A stretch of DNA of 64,000 nt from the NCBI RefSeq assembly GCF_022201045.2, contig NC_068558.1, positions 49,641,501 to 49,705,500 on the forward strand, in the 5' to 3' direction. Made by a program: the position numbers and the translations under genes. Numbering within the stretch: position 1 is the first letter of the stretch; each line of letters opens with the position of its first letter. This stretch comes from Citrus sinensis. Lineage: Eukaryota; Streptophyta; Magnoliopsida; Sapindales; Rutaceae. The notes under the pieces are model-generated. The model did no database searches. It was not told the DNA's origin and saw only the letters and a list, made by a program, of their open reading frames with translations. Shown piece by piece: positions 1 through 10,892 of this stretch.

Positions 1-2893
1 GCCCATAACCTTCACCACATCCCCTAGCCGGTACCGATACAAACCTGCAGATTAACATTCAAAGAACAAAAGATTTTATGTTTTATGATCATATTCCAAA
101 GGCCTACATACTAGTCTTATCACATTAAGATAGCACAACTTCAGTGTGGGATCAAGAAATAAATTTTCCCCTTTTTTTTTTTAAATTGGAGAAATCAGAG
201 TTAGACACATACATACGTACTTACATGCAAATTATGCAAGTGCATTGCAGGAAAATAGACTACGTCAAAACTAAATGTTTGAAAATTTGCAAACTAGCAC
301 TACATACAGATCCAGGATTGAGCTGCCAACAACTAAAATACAAGACTTTCTCATTGAGTACCCATCACACTTAATATTAATATGATTAGGTTTGTAATTT
401 CTTAATAATGGATGAGCACAGCTAGGTCTGATTCACATGTCCCAACTCAATTTTTTTGCAATGAGACAAATTTACCACCTCAATCGTTCACCCACTCCTG
501 GGATCCAGAGGATTGTCATATATTAAATGAACAGATAGTATTATTCATTCATGTATTTAGTCAAACAACAAATATGACAATTTGAAACCTTATAGAATTA
601 AAGAGACAGCCATCACTTTACATAATGGTAATCTGTATAATATCTTGCAGGGCAGCAGCAAATACATTGAACAAAATTATACTTGTCTCCTTCAGAAGAC
701 TGCTTCTGCATTCGCAGACAAATAGTAGCTAATTACCAAATATGAAGTTTCATTTTTCAAAAGAATAAGATAGTGAATTTATGGCAGACCACATATGGGA
801 ATTCTTGAGAAGAGTGATCCTGCAACTTAAATGGGGAACATTAAGGAGCCAGCAAACACCTAATAAAAGCTAGAAATGAGTACAAAAAAAGATCAGTTAA
901 TGTGTACTCTGTAATCCAATAACCGATGCATAGAGCCCTACGCTCACATGGTGAGCAATTATAGCAAAGAAAATTCCATTAAATGGCTACTAGCAAATAG
1001 ACAAAGGCATCAAAATCCAATACAATGACTCAAGGTATCAAGTATCAACAATTAATTAACTGCACAATAGACAATATAACTAGTGATTTATCAAAGTTCC
1101 TGCATTGCATTGGTTGGAACATGAATACTTAATTATCAATTTGCGATTAAGAAATTATTCGTGTAAGACATTTTCATACCTGCAACATTGGTGACAATGA
1201 TCTCATACTCTTCCCCAACTTTGACTTCAGTCAATCCTACTGGCTTGGGTTCTATGCAAAGAACTTGGCTCTCAAGATTCCCCAACCTCTGAGGAATGAA
1301 CTCAAAATATCCGATATTAGGAAGCACAGCAAACGTAGCCAACTCTGGGGGCAAACTTGGATTCACATTTGCTCCAATCCACCCCTCAGAAGAACCATAA
1401 TCAGCGCTCATAAGAGGAAGGTCCCCTGCATAGTGCCTCAACTTTTTCAGATAATGCTCCATTGACCCAGTCATGATTCCAGACAGGTACTTCGCATTAG
1501 GAAAAAGCTCAGGTATTAACCCATACCAATTACTCAATCCTGAGCATTTTTTATGGATCAAATCGGCCAATTCAGGATTTGGCTTGAGAATTTTTGACAT
1601 AGCCGCCCTGATTGAAGGGACAGTGATTCTGCTGGAAAGAACCCCTTCCCTTATATCATCACATAGCTCTTCCCAAACGAGCTCAAATGTCCGAAAAGCA
1701 TGAACAAGACTATGGGCAAAGGTTGAGAATACAAGTTGAATCTCTTCCCTGAAGATCAGCCCACATAGGAGATGGCAGTATAATGATTGGTGGAAATCAG
1801 GACCAAAGATTACTTCATCAGGGCTACAACATTGTGACTGCATCGCCTTCATTTCTGCTTTAAATGTTGAACTGCGATAGACATTTGTAGTAGCAGTTCC
1901 AGCATTCAGACCCCCCTTAGTTTTAGATTGCTTGCTGCCGTATATAAACTGTAAGGCCTTTCCTTTCCCAATTGGGAATTCTCTGCACATAAATAATACC
2001 ACCACCCTCTTCATCAACTAGAGATAATAAGCTTTTCAATCAAGGTAAATTGAAAAAATTTATAGCTTTATTGTATTATCTACCATCTAGCAATAGGTTC
2101 TTATTTGATACTAGAACAAAAATAAAACTTTTGAAACATAGCAGAAAAGGAATAAGATTCTTCTTTGAAAAAATATATATAAATAAATAAAATCACACAA
2201 GTACCTGTTTCTAAAGGCGTAGGAAGTTCGAAAAATCTGCAGGGTGGTTTCCATCAATTCATCATTAAAGGGTAGAAATTTGGGCTTTCCTTGAGTCGTC
2301 CCAGAACTGCAACAACACAAAATACATAAAATTAATAAAATTGTCAGATTCAAAAACCTCTCTTTGACTAAAGAAACATATAGATTACATGCCTCCGTGA
2401 TATAGTCGTAATGGGCTTGCCAGTGAGGATTGGTGAAATATCACCATCTATAATTCTCTGAATATAAGGCTGCAAGTCCTCATGAGTGACAAGTGGAACA
2501 CAAGACTTGAAACTTTCGGGATCGGTTCGTCCATTGAGGCCGAGATTTTGCAAGTACTCAGCCGATGCGTTTTCTTCCAAAATCTTCCTCAGAGTCTCTC
2601 TTTGAATTCTCTCCGCGTCCTTTGTGATCGTTTCGAATTCCTCTATCAATTCGTCTACATCCACTGTCTCCATCTTTTCTAACATTTTCAGCTGCAGCAA
2701 ACAAAATACCAATCAGAGAGATTAATTACATATTTTAAAAAAAATATATATATATACATATATATAAGCTCCTCGTGCTGAAAAAGAGATTGATTGCCAA
2801 ATTTGCTATAAATGGATGGATGAGGTTGAAATTTTGAGAGGAAAAAAGGGGAAAAAAAATAAAAAGCCTCACCGAGCCAAGAGTCAATCGCAT
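1..2893 (-). CDS. JAR1: GH3 family jasmonoyl-amino acid synthetase, JAR1-like (3' end outside window)
   Basis: Known of the family: a cytosolic acyl-adenylate-forming enzyme that joins jasmonic acid to isoleucine, giving the active hormone JA-Ile. Coding exons read on the minus strand are 2685-2393, 2306-2205, 1982-1180 and 44-1; the last runs off the window, so about the C-terminal third is missing. The three GH3 ATP/AMP-binding motifs are visible: [11 protein letters not shown] (created across the first coding junction), YGSSEGWIG, and YRYRLGDVV at 44-1. The protein reads like JAR1 (GH3.11) from MLEKMET onward. That ATG is at 2685. An in-frame ATG at 2893 lies in a short upstream exon (2893-2873, then a 181-bp intron with GTGAGG donor and CTGCAG acceptor) and would add ten residues; I take it as the outer limit. 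The 2392-2307 intron has a GC donor. The 1179-45 intron is 1.1 kb. Among GH3 members JAR1 fits best, but substrate is inferred from similarity. Confidence 0.92.
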
Positions 2894-2909
2894 AGCCGAT
2901 TGTTTTCAA

Positions 2910-5900
2910 AACCGACGACGAAGAGGAAATGAAGCTTTGAAGTTTTAGTATTTATTGAGCTATAGTCAACTCTGTCAACTCTCTTTAACTTTGTACGAAA
3001 ATTATTCTTATGAAAGGTAATTGAATTTGAACAATTAAAAATGGACGCAGTTGCTGGAAAATTTATAAAAAAAAAAAAAAAAAAGGCCGCTGAAAGCTCG
3101 AAATCAAACTGAACTCCAGAGCTTGGAGATTACACTCGAATTTTAAAAAACTTTCAGCAAAGATCATATAATAAAATAACAGCGAATAAATATACTCGGT
3201 GCATACAACAAATGACTGTTTATTACAAATTTACAACAAACAGAAAGCTGATTTCTTAAAAAGAATACGGAAGAGGAAAAATTTCATTTCAAGAACTTGG
3301 AAAGCTGATCAACAAGAACAACGTCGCTTTCATGGAAATGAAAAATAAACAAAATACCTGCAGTCGCAGAGAGTGAGAGAAATAGTCTAACAGTCACAGG
3401 GAGAGAAGAGGAGCAAGCTTTACGAGTCAGTAACGTTATTTTTGTTTTTATTTTTATTTTCTATATACAGAGAGAGAGTGGACTCAATTTTCGACGAGGT
3501 TCAGTGAATGACGTTAAGATTTTCACCGACTTCAATGCGTTGAGTGTGCGTTCGTTTGATATTTTTCTTGAATAAATTGACCAAAAATATGATGAGACGG
3601 GAGAGCCAGATGGATGAAGGTGGGCTTTGCTTTTAAAATTAAATAAAAAATAATAATATAGGCAATTGTCTGATGCCTGATGGTGCTTCTATTGGCTTTG
3701 GTGGTGGTGACTGAGGATATGATGGGCGAAGATTCTCTTTGGCTCTGCAATATATATATATACTCACAGTCTCACACACACAATATATAAGCGTGCAAGA
3801 TCCCGCCGACGCCCCGCATTACCTCATGCGTGCCGTCGGCTTTTTGCGAAATACCGATTTTGCCCGTTGTTTATTCACCCAATGACTCGGAGATAAGATT
3901 AGATTAGTGGGACTTTCTTATCACAAGAGATTAAAAAAAAAAAAAAAAGAGATTATTAGGACTTTGTTACGTCTATAAAATGACAATCCTGACCTTCCTT
4001 CTATTTCTATATCTGGCTTTACCTGTGAGATGCAAACAGGGAGGTTGAAAAAGATGCTGCTTAAAGGCAGATTTTACGTGGGTCTCACGCAGTAAAGGTA
4101 CTCTGATTCCTAATATGAGCTTCTAGCCTCAGATATCTCAATAATTAAATCTCTAACTGGTGGTGTGGCATCTGAGTCACACAATTAATATAGTAATTTA
4201 TCTAATAAATACATTATCCCATCTCGTTGAAGGTTATATGATAAATCAAAGCAAAAGATTATAAATCTCAATAAATGCTTGCCTTTTAACTGATGTGAGA
4301 GTTTTCAGTTTACTTCATCAAGTAATTTTGCATTTAACCAAAGGAAGTGAGGTTACTTTTTTTTTTCTTTTCTTTTCTTTTAAATTCCAAAAAAGAAATT
4401 AGATGATGATGATGATGATAATAACAATAATATTGAGCCACCGTTAATATGATGTTAGAATTTTGAACAAGGATCTTGCTAAGGGTTGTAGTTTTTAAAA
4501 TAATTATTATTAGTTATTCTATATAAATAATATGTTGTGAAGAGAATCAATTAAATATTTGATAAAAATTATTTTTAAAAATATTGTTGAGGTCTGAAAA
4601 ACAATCATATACATCTGGTAAATTTTATTGGTAAACTACTATAAGAAAGTAAATAACTGAATTAGACACAATATTGAATAAATGTGATTTAAAAATATAT
4701 ATATAATATTTTTTTTATCATGAACGTATAATAATTGGTAATAAAAATAAATATTTTATATTATTAATTTTATTTTTTATTTTGTTATCACAACATAATT
4801 GGTAATAATAATAATTTCTTTAAAGTTAATGACTTTATTTCCTAATTAATAAGGATAACTTTAGATTTTTATAATAAATATGAAATTGTATTAAGAATAA
4901 ATGTGATTTTTAAAATTAAATTTTAAAATTTTACACTTTTCCAAAATCGTAGGATGAAGTAATTTTACCGAAAATAATGTCTAAATTTTTTTTTTGCTAA
5001 ACACTAAAATTAAATTTTTTAAAATCTTTTAAAATTATTTTTAAACCTCTAGAAAACAATCTAAGCATGCCCGAGTCAACAAAACACTTTGATCAATCGC
5101 CCACATTACGAAATTGAAGCCTATAGGAATGTAGAAAATTTCATGGGGATGGTGAAATATCCATTCGTGATGTTTTGATTTGGAAATTGGAATGGTGACT
5201 AATAATGGCGTCGTCAATTGCAGTACAAGGTTGTGGAATTTTGTGCCTTGCGAGAACGTGGTAGCTGCCTAGTGGCGGCCACGGCTGTAGCAACGGGTCA
5301 ATTGCATTTATTTTAGCGGCATCATGATGTTTTATTGATAACAACACATTCAATTTATTTTCTTCAAAAAAACAAATCTCGAAATTGGTTGGTTTGGTCA
5401 ATAATTAATAAATACTGGTTCATGAATTTTAGCAATTGCGTTTTTTTTCTTCTTCTTTTAAGTGCTTAGATTAAACGAAATGCTCATAAAAGTCCAAGTA
5501 CCGCTTCTTGGAATGTTCGGTTAATTTGTCCCCGTCAATATATTGATTGAATTTCATTTTCACAAAGGACAATTTGTGTTTTTTTTTTTTTTTTGAACGA
5601 AATGATATCGATATAATATACTTGAATATTGTTTAAAATGGCTCAACTCCCTTGATATTAAGAGAGCACAATGTTTTTTTTAAGCTATATTTATAGACAT
5701 CTAATCATATAATATATTTGTAAATTATAATAATCAAAATAACACTGACGTGTGGACCGAGACTCCATTTACAAAAATTATTAACGTTTTTCATTAAAAT
5801 CAATCTAAAATTAGATGACAATCCACATGATCTTTGAGGTAGATTAGATGTTCCTCGAGTGTTAAATGAGAGTCGAATTTTAGATTGTGTCATAATAAAA

Positions 5901-8033
5901 TTATTAAGGAGAGTCCCCGATTAATCTTTTTTTATTGTAAATATCAATAGAGATATGATTGTAATATATATCAATATATTAAAAAAAAAATTAGATGATA
6001 ATCCATCATGCAGCCATCGCCTAAAAAACTATTAATAGATTAAGTTTAACAAAATTTTGGTGCGTGTATCATTTTTCTAATTCAAAAAATTATACTAATT
6101 TTGTCTATTTAAATTGGCGTTTCCACAGTTAATATTTTCCTTTTATTTATTTTTTCTTGTTTTTCGTATTAAGGCAAACAATTAACCAAGGTCAATCTTA
6201 AATTATAAGCACAGATCTTATAAAATTATAAACTTTTCAAATATAAAACTAAGTAGACTTGCGTGTAGCATTGTTACTGAATATGCTTTTTCAGTTTTGC
6301 TTATTATATGCATTCATCTAAAACAATGTTAATTGCATTCATACGAGCTTAGAGAATAAACAATTTTATACTTCCATTTGAAAAGGACAAAGATATTAAA
6401 ATATTTTTGTGGCCATTTTTCTCGTTCAACTTTGTTTTGTATTGATAAAGATGGACTTTGGAAGTTTTGTAATTTAATAGTATACTTTTTTCTCCTTTTG
6501 GATATCCTTATATTCAGTACTTGTCCAACCTGTGAACCTTGTCTTTCTCTAAATTAAAAAAATAATCTGCATCTAATGCAATAATATGTTTTAAGGTGCA
6601 CCGTAAATCATATTTCAATTATTTTTGAAATCGACGGATAAGATCAAAGGCTTTGCCGCTTTTTATAATCACTCACGGTAAATGGCAAGAAGAGGCATTA
6701 TGGATGATGCTTTGCTTGCCCATAACTATAGCCATGTGACATGTAGTTTTATAAAAACAAGGTGATTGCTGATTAGTCAATCATGAGCTGGTTTCTTCAA
6801 TTTCATATACCCAAAAACAAATCTTCTCAATAAATATATATATACACACACCCAAAAACAAATAATAAAAGTTTTAAAATTTTTTTTTTAAAAAAAAACA
6901 ACATATTAACGTCTATCAGGAGATATGCATTAAAAGGTTACTCAGGAGAAAAAAAATTAAAAATGATAATATTAAAAAACAATCGACTGAATTAGACCAA
7001 AAATTGACTTATTTTTAGTTTATTATTAATAAATGAAACTCATTACTTTCATAGAGGGCAACAAGGTAGATGCCCAGATAAATATTTTTCGATAATCGTT
7101 ATTTGTCGGACAAAAAGAGAATTGGTGAGCATCGTTATTATGGAAATTATAATTAAGTTTAATTTTGGTTTCACGTTCGTAATAAATTTCTTTACATTAT
7201 TTATTTATTTTATTTTTTATTTTTTAAAAAAAGCTGTTACGTCTTACGCCAATCGAGTTTATCAGTTGCTAACCCCAATTTTAAAAAATTTGAGTTAAGA
7301 TAAAATATCGTACAAAAATGACTCATATTTTACGGCGAAATCTAAGTAAAATATATATATATACGTGAAAAACACATATTGCATCAATCATCTGTTAAAA
7401 GCCTCACGTAAAGAATGCCTGCAAAACACATAACAGATGATAAGCTTAGACCGACAATTTAGTCTCATCATTCAATCGATGACCAGGCAGCCTTTGGCAA
7501 CCACCTGACCAGCCGTGATTCAATGAAACACAAATGGCATGACAGAGTCTATTGGCAAGAAGAACCGGGAAGAAGACGAGTATGTATGTTTGAAGAGCGA
7601 GTCTTTGTTTAAGATATTGCATGCGCACTCGTATTTAGGGGTTACTCTTTCAATAAAAAGTTGTAACAATCCATTAAATATTTAGTAACGCAACAACAGA
7701 ATTAATTTGGGGGAAAAAGAAGAGGGAAGAGGAAGGCTACCCTTCAGAAAATTGGAATTGAGAAGAGTGAGGATATTAGAAGATTTTGGCACAACCGGGT
7801 GACATTATTCCGTAATCATAATAACTAATATAAATTTCATTTACATACCTTGGTTCAAAATTCGGTGTATTTAATTAAAACCGGGGAAAAAAATGGAGCT
7901 GGAATAGAAATGGCCGAACCTTTGGTGGGTCATTGTATGAAGTAATAATTATTAAACTTTAATAGATACATGATTTGCGGTAGTATCGGCGAAAAGTTGA
8001 TTGCTAGTTCGTTTTGTCTGTTTTATTTTATTT

Positions 8034-8069
<36 letters not shown>

Positions 8070-8342
8070 TTGTTGGTTTAAGAATGTCATACTTTCATTC
8101 ATTGAGATGAGAAAATAGTAAGTAGTAACATTACATTAATTTGGAAACTTGCCAGCCAAACAACAGATTCCATGTTCCTTAAAAGCCTTCTTAACTAAGG
8201 AGTGAGCAAAATAAAGTTTGAAATTTTTCTTTGTACTTCATAAGTTTGCTACCCTTTCTATTACTTAATAAGTTTGCTACCTCTTAGCAGTCTATATATG
8301 TGATCAATATTGATAAACTCACATTTTTAGCCACTTAGATGA

Positions 8343-8345
<3 letters not shown>
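2910..8345. other. Long AT-rich intergenic region, no gene seen
   Basis: About 5.4 kb between the GH3 leader and the first recognisable repeats. Open frames here are short, lack splice-compatible neighbours and match no family I recognise. A CT/GA-rich stretch and a minus-strand TATA-like TAAATA near 2950 probably belong to the GH3 promoter. The rest is AT-rich with homopolymer runs; several stretches (for example 4500-5050) look like decayed foldback elements but I could not define ends. Confidence 0.5.

Positions 8346-8407
<62 letters not shown>
8346..8407. repeat. (TA)n microsatellite
   Basis: About 31 uninterrupted TA dinucleotides, directly followed by a small foldback element. A CA/AC repeat (8614-8637) lies on that element's other side. 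Confidence 0.97.
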
Positions 8408-8412
<5 letters not shown>

Positions 8413-8420
8413 TATTCTCA

Positions 8421-8602
8421 GGGGTGCGGACGCCCATATTTTTTTAAATACGGACACATTTTTAAACTCTGCAATTAAAAAGAATTAGTTATTAGATGAA
8501 CTATAAAACCATGTGGTTTTAAAGAGTTAAAAACTAACTCTCTTAAATCTCACGAGTTTAAAGAGTGTCCGTATGAAAAATAAATAAGGTTACCCACACT
8601 AG
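8421..8602. mobile_element. Small MITE-like foldback element (~180 bp)
   Basis: The two ends are imperfect inverted repeats of about 50 bp. The left end reads GTGCGGACGCCC then ATACGGACACA; the right end, reverse-complemented, gives GTGTGGGTAACC then ATACGGACAC, each followed by an A/T-rich TTTAAACTC-like block. No coding capacity and no convincing target-site duplication. It sits between a (TA)n and an (AC)n microsatellite. Confidence 0.5.
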
Positions 8603-8613
8603 ATAAGTACAAT

Positions 8614-8637
8614 ACACACACACACACACACACACAC
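8614..8637. repeat. (AC)n microsatellite
   Basis: Twelve or so AC dinucleotides immediately downstream of the foldback element. Confidence 0.95.
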
Positions 8638-8691
8638 GAGAGCCAGCTAATTATGGCATACGTGTTTCTTATCATCCATAATTATGAGTTT

Positions 8692-9225
8692 GAGAGCCAG
8701 CTAATAACCACTCTTGTTTGAATAATGTCCCTTTTTATGATAATGCCAAAGCATCTCATGCACTTCGGGCTCACTTGATAATGGGATCCTTCTAATTACT
8801 TTAGCATCATCCACTTAAAATGTTGGTTTATCAAGCTTTCATTCCATTTATGATCTGAATTGATTAAATCCACTACCTTTGTGTCTACAGGCAAAGATGA
8901 ATTAAAAATCGGCATGAAATTCTTTGGCCTAGGAGTCCAATTACTTGAACAAACCTGAATTTTGTCTCCACTTCCTACTATCCACGCAGTCGCCTATCGA
9001 ATAACTTTCTTACCCCACAAAATGCTTCGCCATGTGAAAGATGGATTTGATCCAGGCGTAGCATCCAAAAAATGAGATTGCCTAAAGTATCTAGCTTTTA
9101 GGATTCCGGCAACTGAAGAATGTGGATGCTAAATCAGCCTTCACTCCTGCTTTGCAACTAAGGCAAGGTTAAAATCGGAGATATCTCTAAACCTCGTGCC
9201 TCATTTTTCTAGGAAGCAGGCATTT
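8692..9225 (-). pseudogene. Non-LTR retrotransposon (plant L1-type LINE) remnant, region after the reverse transcriptase
   Basis: Translating the minus strand gives broken but recognisable pieces of the region typical of plant LINE ORF2 C-termini: FRDISDFNLALVAKQ, ILKARYFRQ, then NPSFTWRSILWGKKVI, AWIVGSGDKIQV and NWTPRPKNFMPI. A frame change follows, then VIRRIPLSSEPEVHEMLWHY and HKKGHYSNKSGY. At least three stops and one frameshift interrupt it, and the catalytic domain is not present, so it is a dead 5'-truncated fragment. Identification rests on these motifs as remembered from plant LINEs. Confidence 0.8.
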
Positions 9226-9785
9226 TGAAACTAAAAACATATGGTAGATCTATGATTTTCTTTGCTGCACTGGCATAATGCTTTACATATTTCATCGGTC
9301 ATTATTACTTTTTTATACCTTTCAGATAAGAAGCTATTGTTGTGTTTCATATGCCATATTAAGAGAAATAATAGATAGACTATCTTAATACATTGCCTCT
9401 AAAAGGTCTTTATGTGATAAGTCACCACGTAATTATGATCCAGCTAGCCATGCAATCCAACCAAGGATTATCAAATGACTAATTCACTCAATTAATATTA
9501 AATTAGAATTGTATCATATAGCATAACAAAATCATTTCATTCTCTAATTATACTATTTGTATAATTCATTAAAATTTCCTATTATGAATGTGATGTCATT
9601 TTTATATATTAATAATGATTAACTTATCAATATATTAATATTCACTAAATTAATAACCGTTTTCATAGTCATATAGCTATTAAATTTATCGAGATTCTAC
9701 TATACATGTTTAATTAATAAAAGAATGGTAAAATATTTACTTAGTTTCTGATCCTTATTCCGAGATGTAAAAATATTATGATACA

Positions 9786-9990
9786 AAAGTTAATTATGTT
9801 TGGTAAATATAATTTTTAAATAATATTTTTGAAAGAATTAATAAGGTGTAATTTTTAAATAATATTTTCTTAAAAATAAATAAAGGTATATTATAAGTTC
9901 TTCTATAAAATAATTATTAGATAAAATCATATTGAATTAAAAGTCGTAGTTACAAGTATTTACCAAATATTTTACAATTATGACTTTCAA
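9786..9990. mobile_element. Possible MITE (~200 bp) with TTTGGTAAATA inverted ends
   Basis: An AT-rich segment begins with TTTGGTAAATA and ends with TATTTACCAAA, with further loose complementarity outside these words (AAAGTTAATTATG against the complement of CAATTATGACTTT). No clear target duplication; it could be chance in AT-rich DNA. Confidence 0.3.
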
Positions 9991-10517
9991 GCAAGATCTA
10001 ATTATTCGACAAGTGAAGTAATTTTTGTTTCAATTTATTTTTATCCTAATTTATAGGCTCCCGGATTTTAAACGCATGTATTGTACGATAAAAACCTTTG
10101 ACAATGCATGATGGAGAATTTTTACATAAGAGAGAGACTTTTACTGGGTCGCCAATTGTGAAATCACGTCACCTGCTGTAATTTTATTCTCTGAAAGTGA
10201 TTTAAGAGCAAAAATACCCTAACGATAAATCTCACCTCAATCCTAGCAAGAGAAAACAAAAGTTGGAACATTTTAATGATTATTCATGAAATTTAAATTA
10301 ACATCAAAGCTACTCCTAAGATTTGCCAAGTGCGGTTGAGGCAGGATCGGGATGCAGCCTATCACTTACCATGCTTCGATAATTAGTCTATTTGAAAATT
10401 TATAAGTGTGTTTAAATGATTAAACCAGTACAAATGAAGATCACGTGATTCGTCCTTCGCTTAAAACTCTTAAAGACTTTCTTTAGAAGAGGATGAAACT
10501 TGCATGCGATACTTTTC

Positions 10518-10892
10518 TCACACATTTATAACCTTTTTTTTTTTTTTTTTTATTACATGAGACTATTGCTCAAATTACAGTTCAAATTACAACTCATATT
10601 ACATGAGAGTATAATTGATATGTACAATCATATATTTATACTGAGCCCTATTGATATGAATGCTGATATGACACCGCTCAAATTTTTAACCCTCTCAAAT
10701 ATTCGAGGGATGTCAAACTCCCATCCTGGGAGAAAGACTGTCTTCACTCGAGCTCAAGGGCTCCAAGGAAGAATATTTAAATTAAACCCCTACAATGCGA
10801 CTGCGGAGGCTCGAATCCCTTCCCTCACATTTGTGAGGGAGGGGCTCCGGCCACTTGGGCTAAGCCCAAGTGGTTCACACATTTATAACCTT
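10518..10892 (-). mobile_element. tRNA-derived SINE with 18-bp target-site duplication
   Basis: A segment of about 339 bp (10536-10874) is flanked by the same 18-bp direct repeat, TCACACATTTATAACCTT, at 10518-10535 and 10875-10892. The left copy is followed by a T run, which is the poly-A tail of a minus-strand element. Near the other end the minus strand carries pol III promoter-like boxes: an A box TAGCCCAAGTGG (complement of 10851-10862) and a B box close to GGATTCGAGCC (complement of 10808-10819), spaced about as in tRNAs. Tail, duplication and both boxes together make a SINE the clear reading. A diverged second copy lies at 33201-33886. Confidence 0.85.

Noticed and set aside
2874-2909. 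Upstream open frame that would overlap the GH3 start out of frame
   Set aside because: Its first codon is TTG; the only ATG in that leader exon (2893) is in frame with the main protein.
3790-3850. GC-rich palindrome-like stretch resembling a terminator hairpin
   Set aside because: GCCGACGCC and GCCGTCGGC can pair, but intrinsic terminators are not relevant in plant nuclear DNA and no gene ends here.
5141-5401. 86-residue minus-strand frame
   Set aside because: No recognisable motif, promoter or splice context; the surrounding DNA is AT-rich with no other coding signal.
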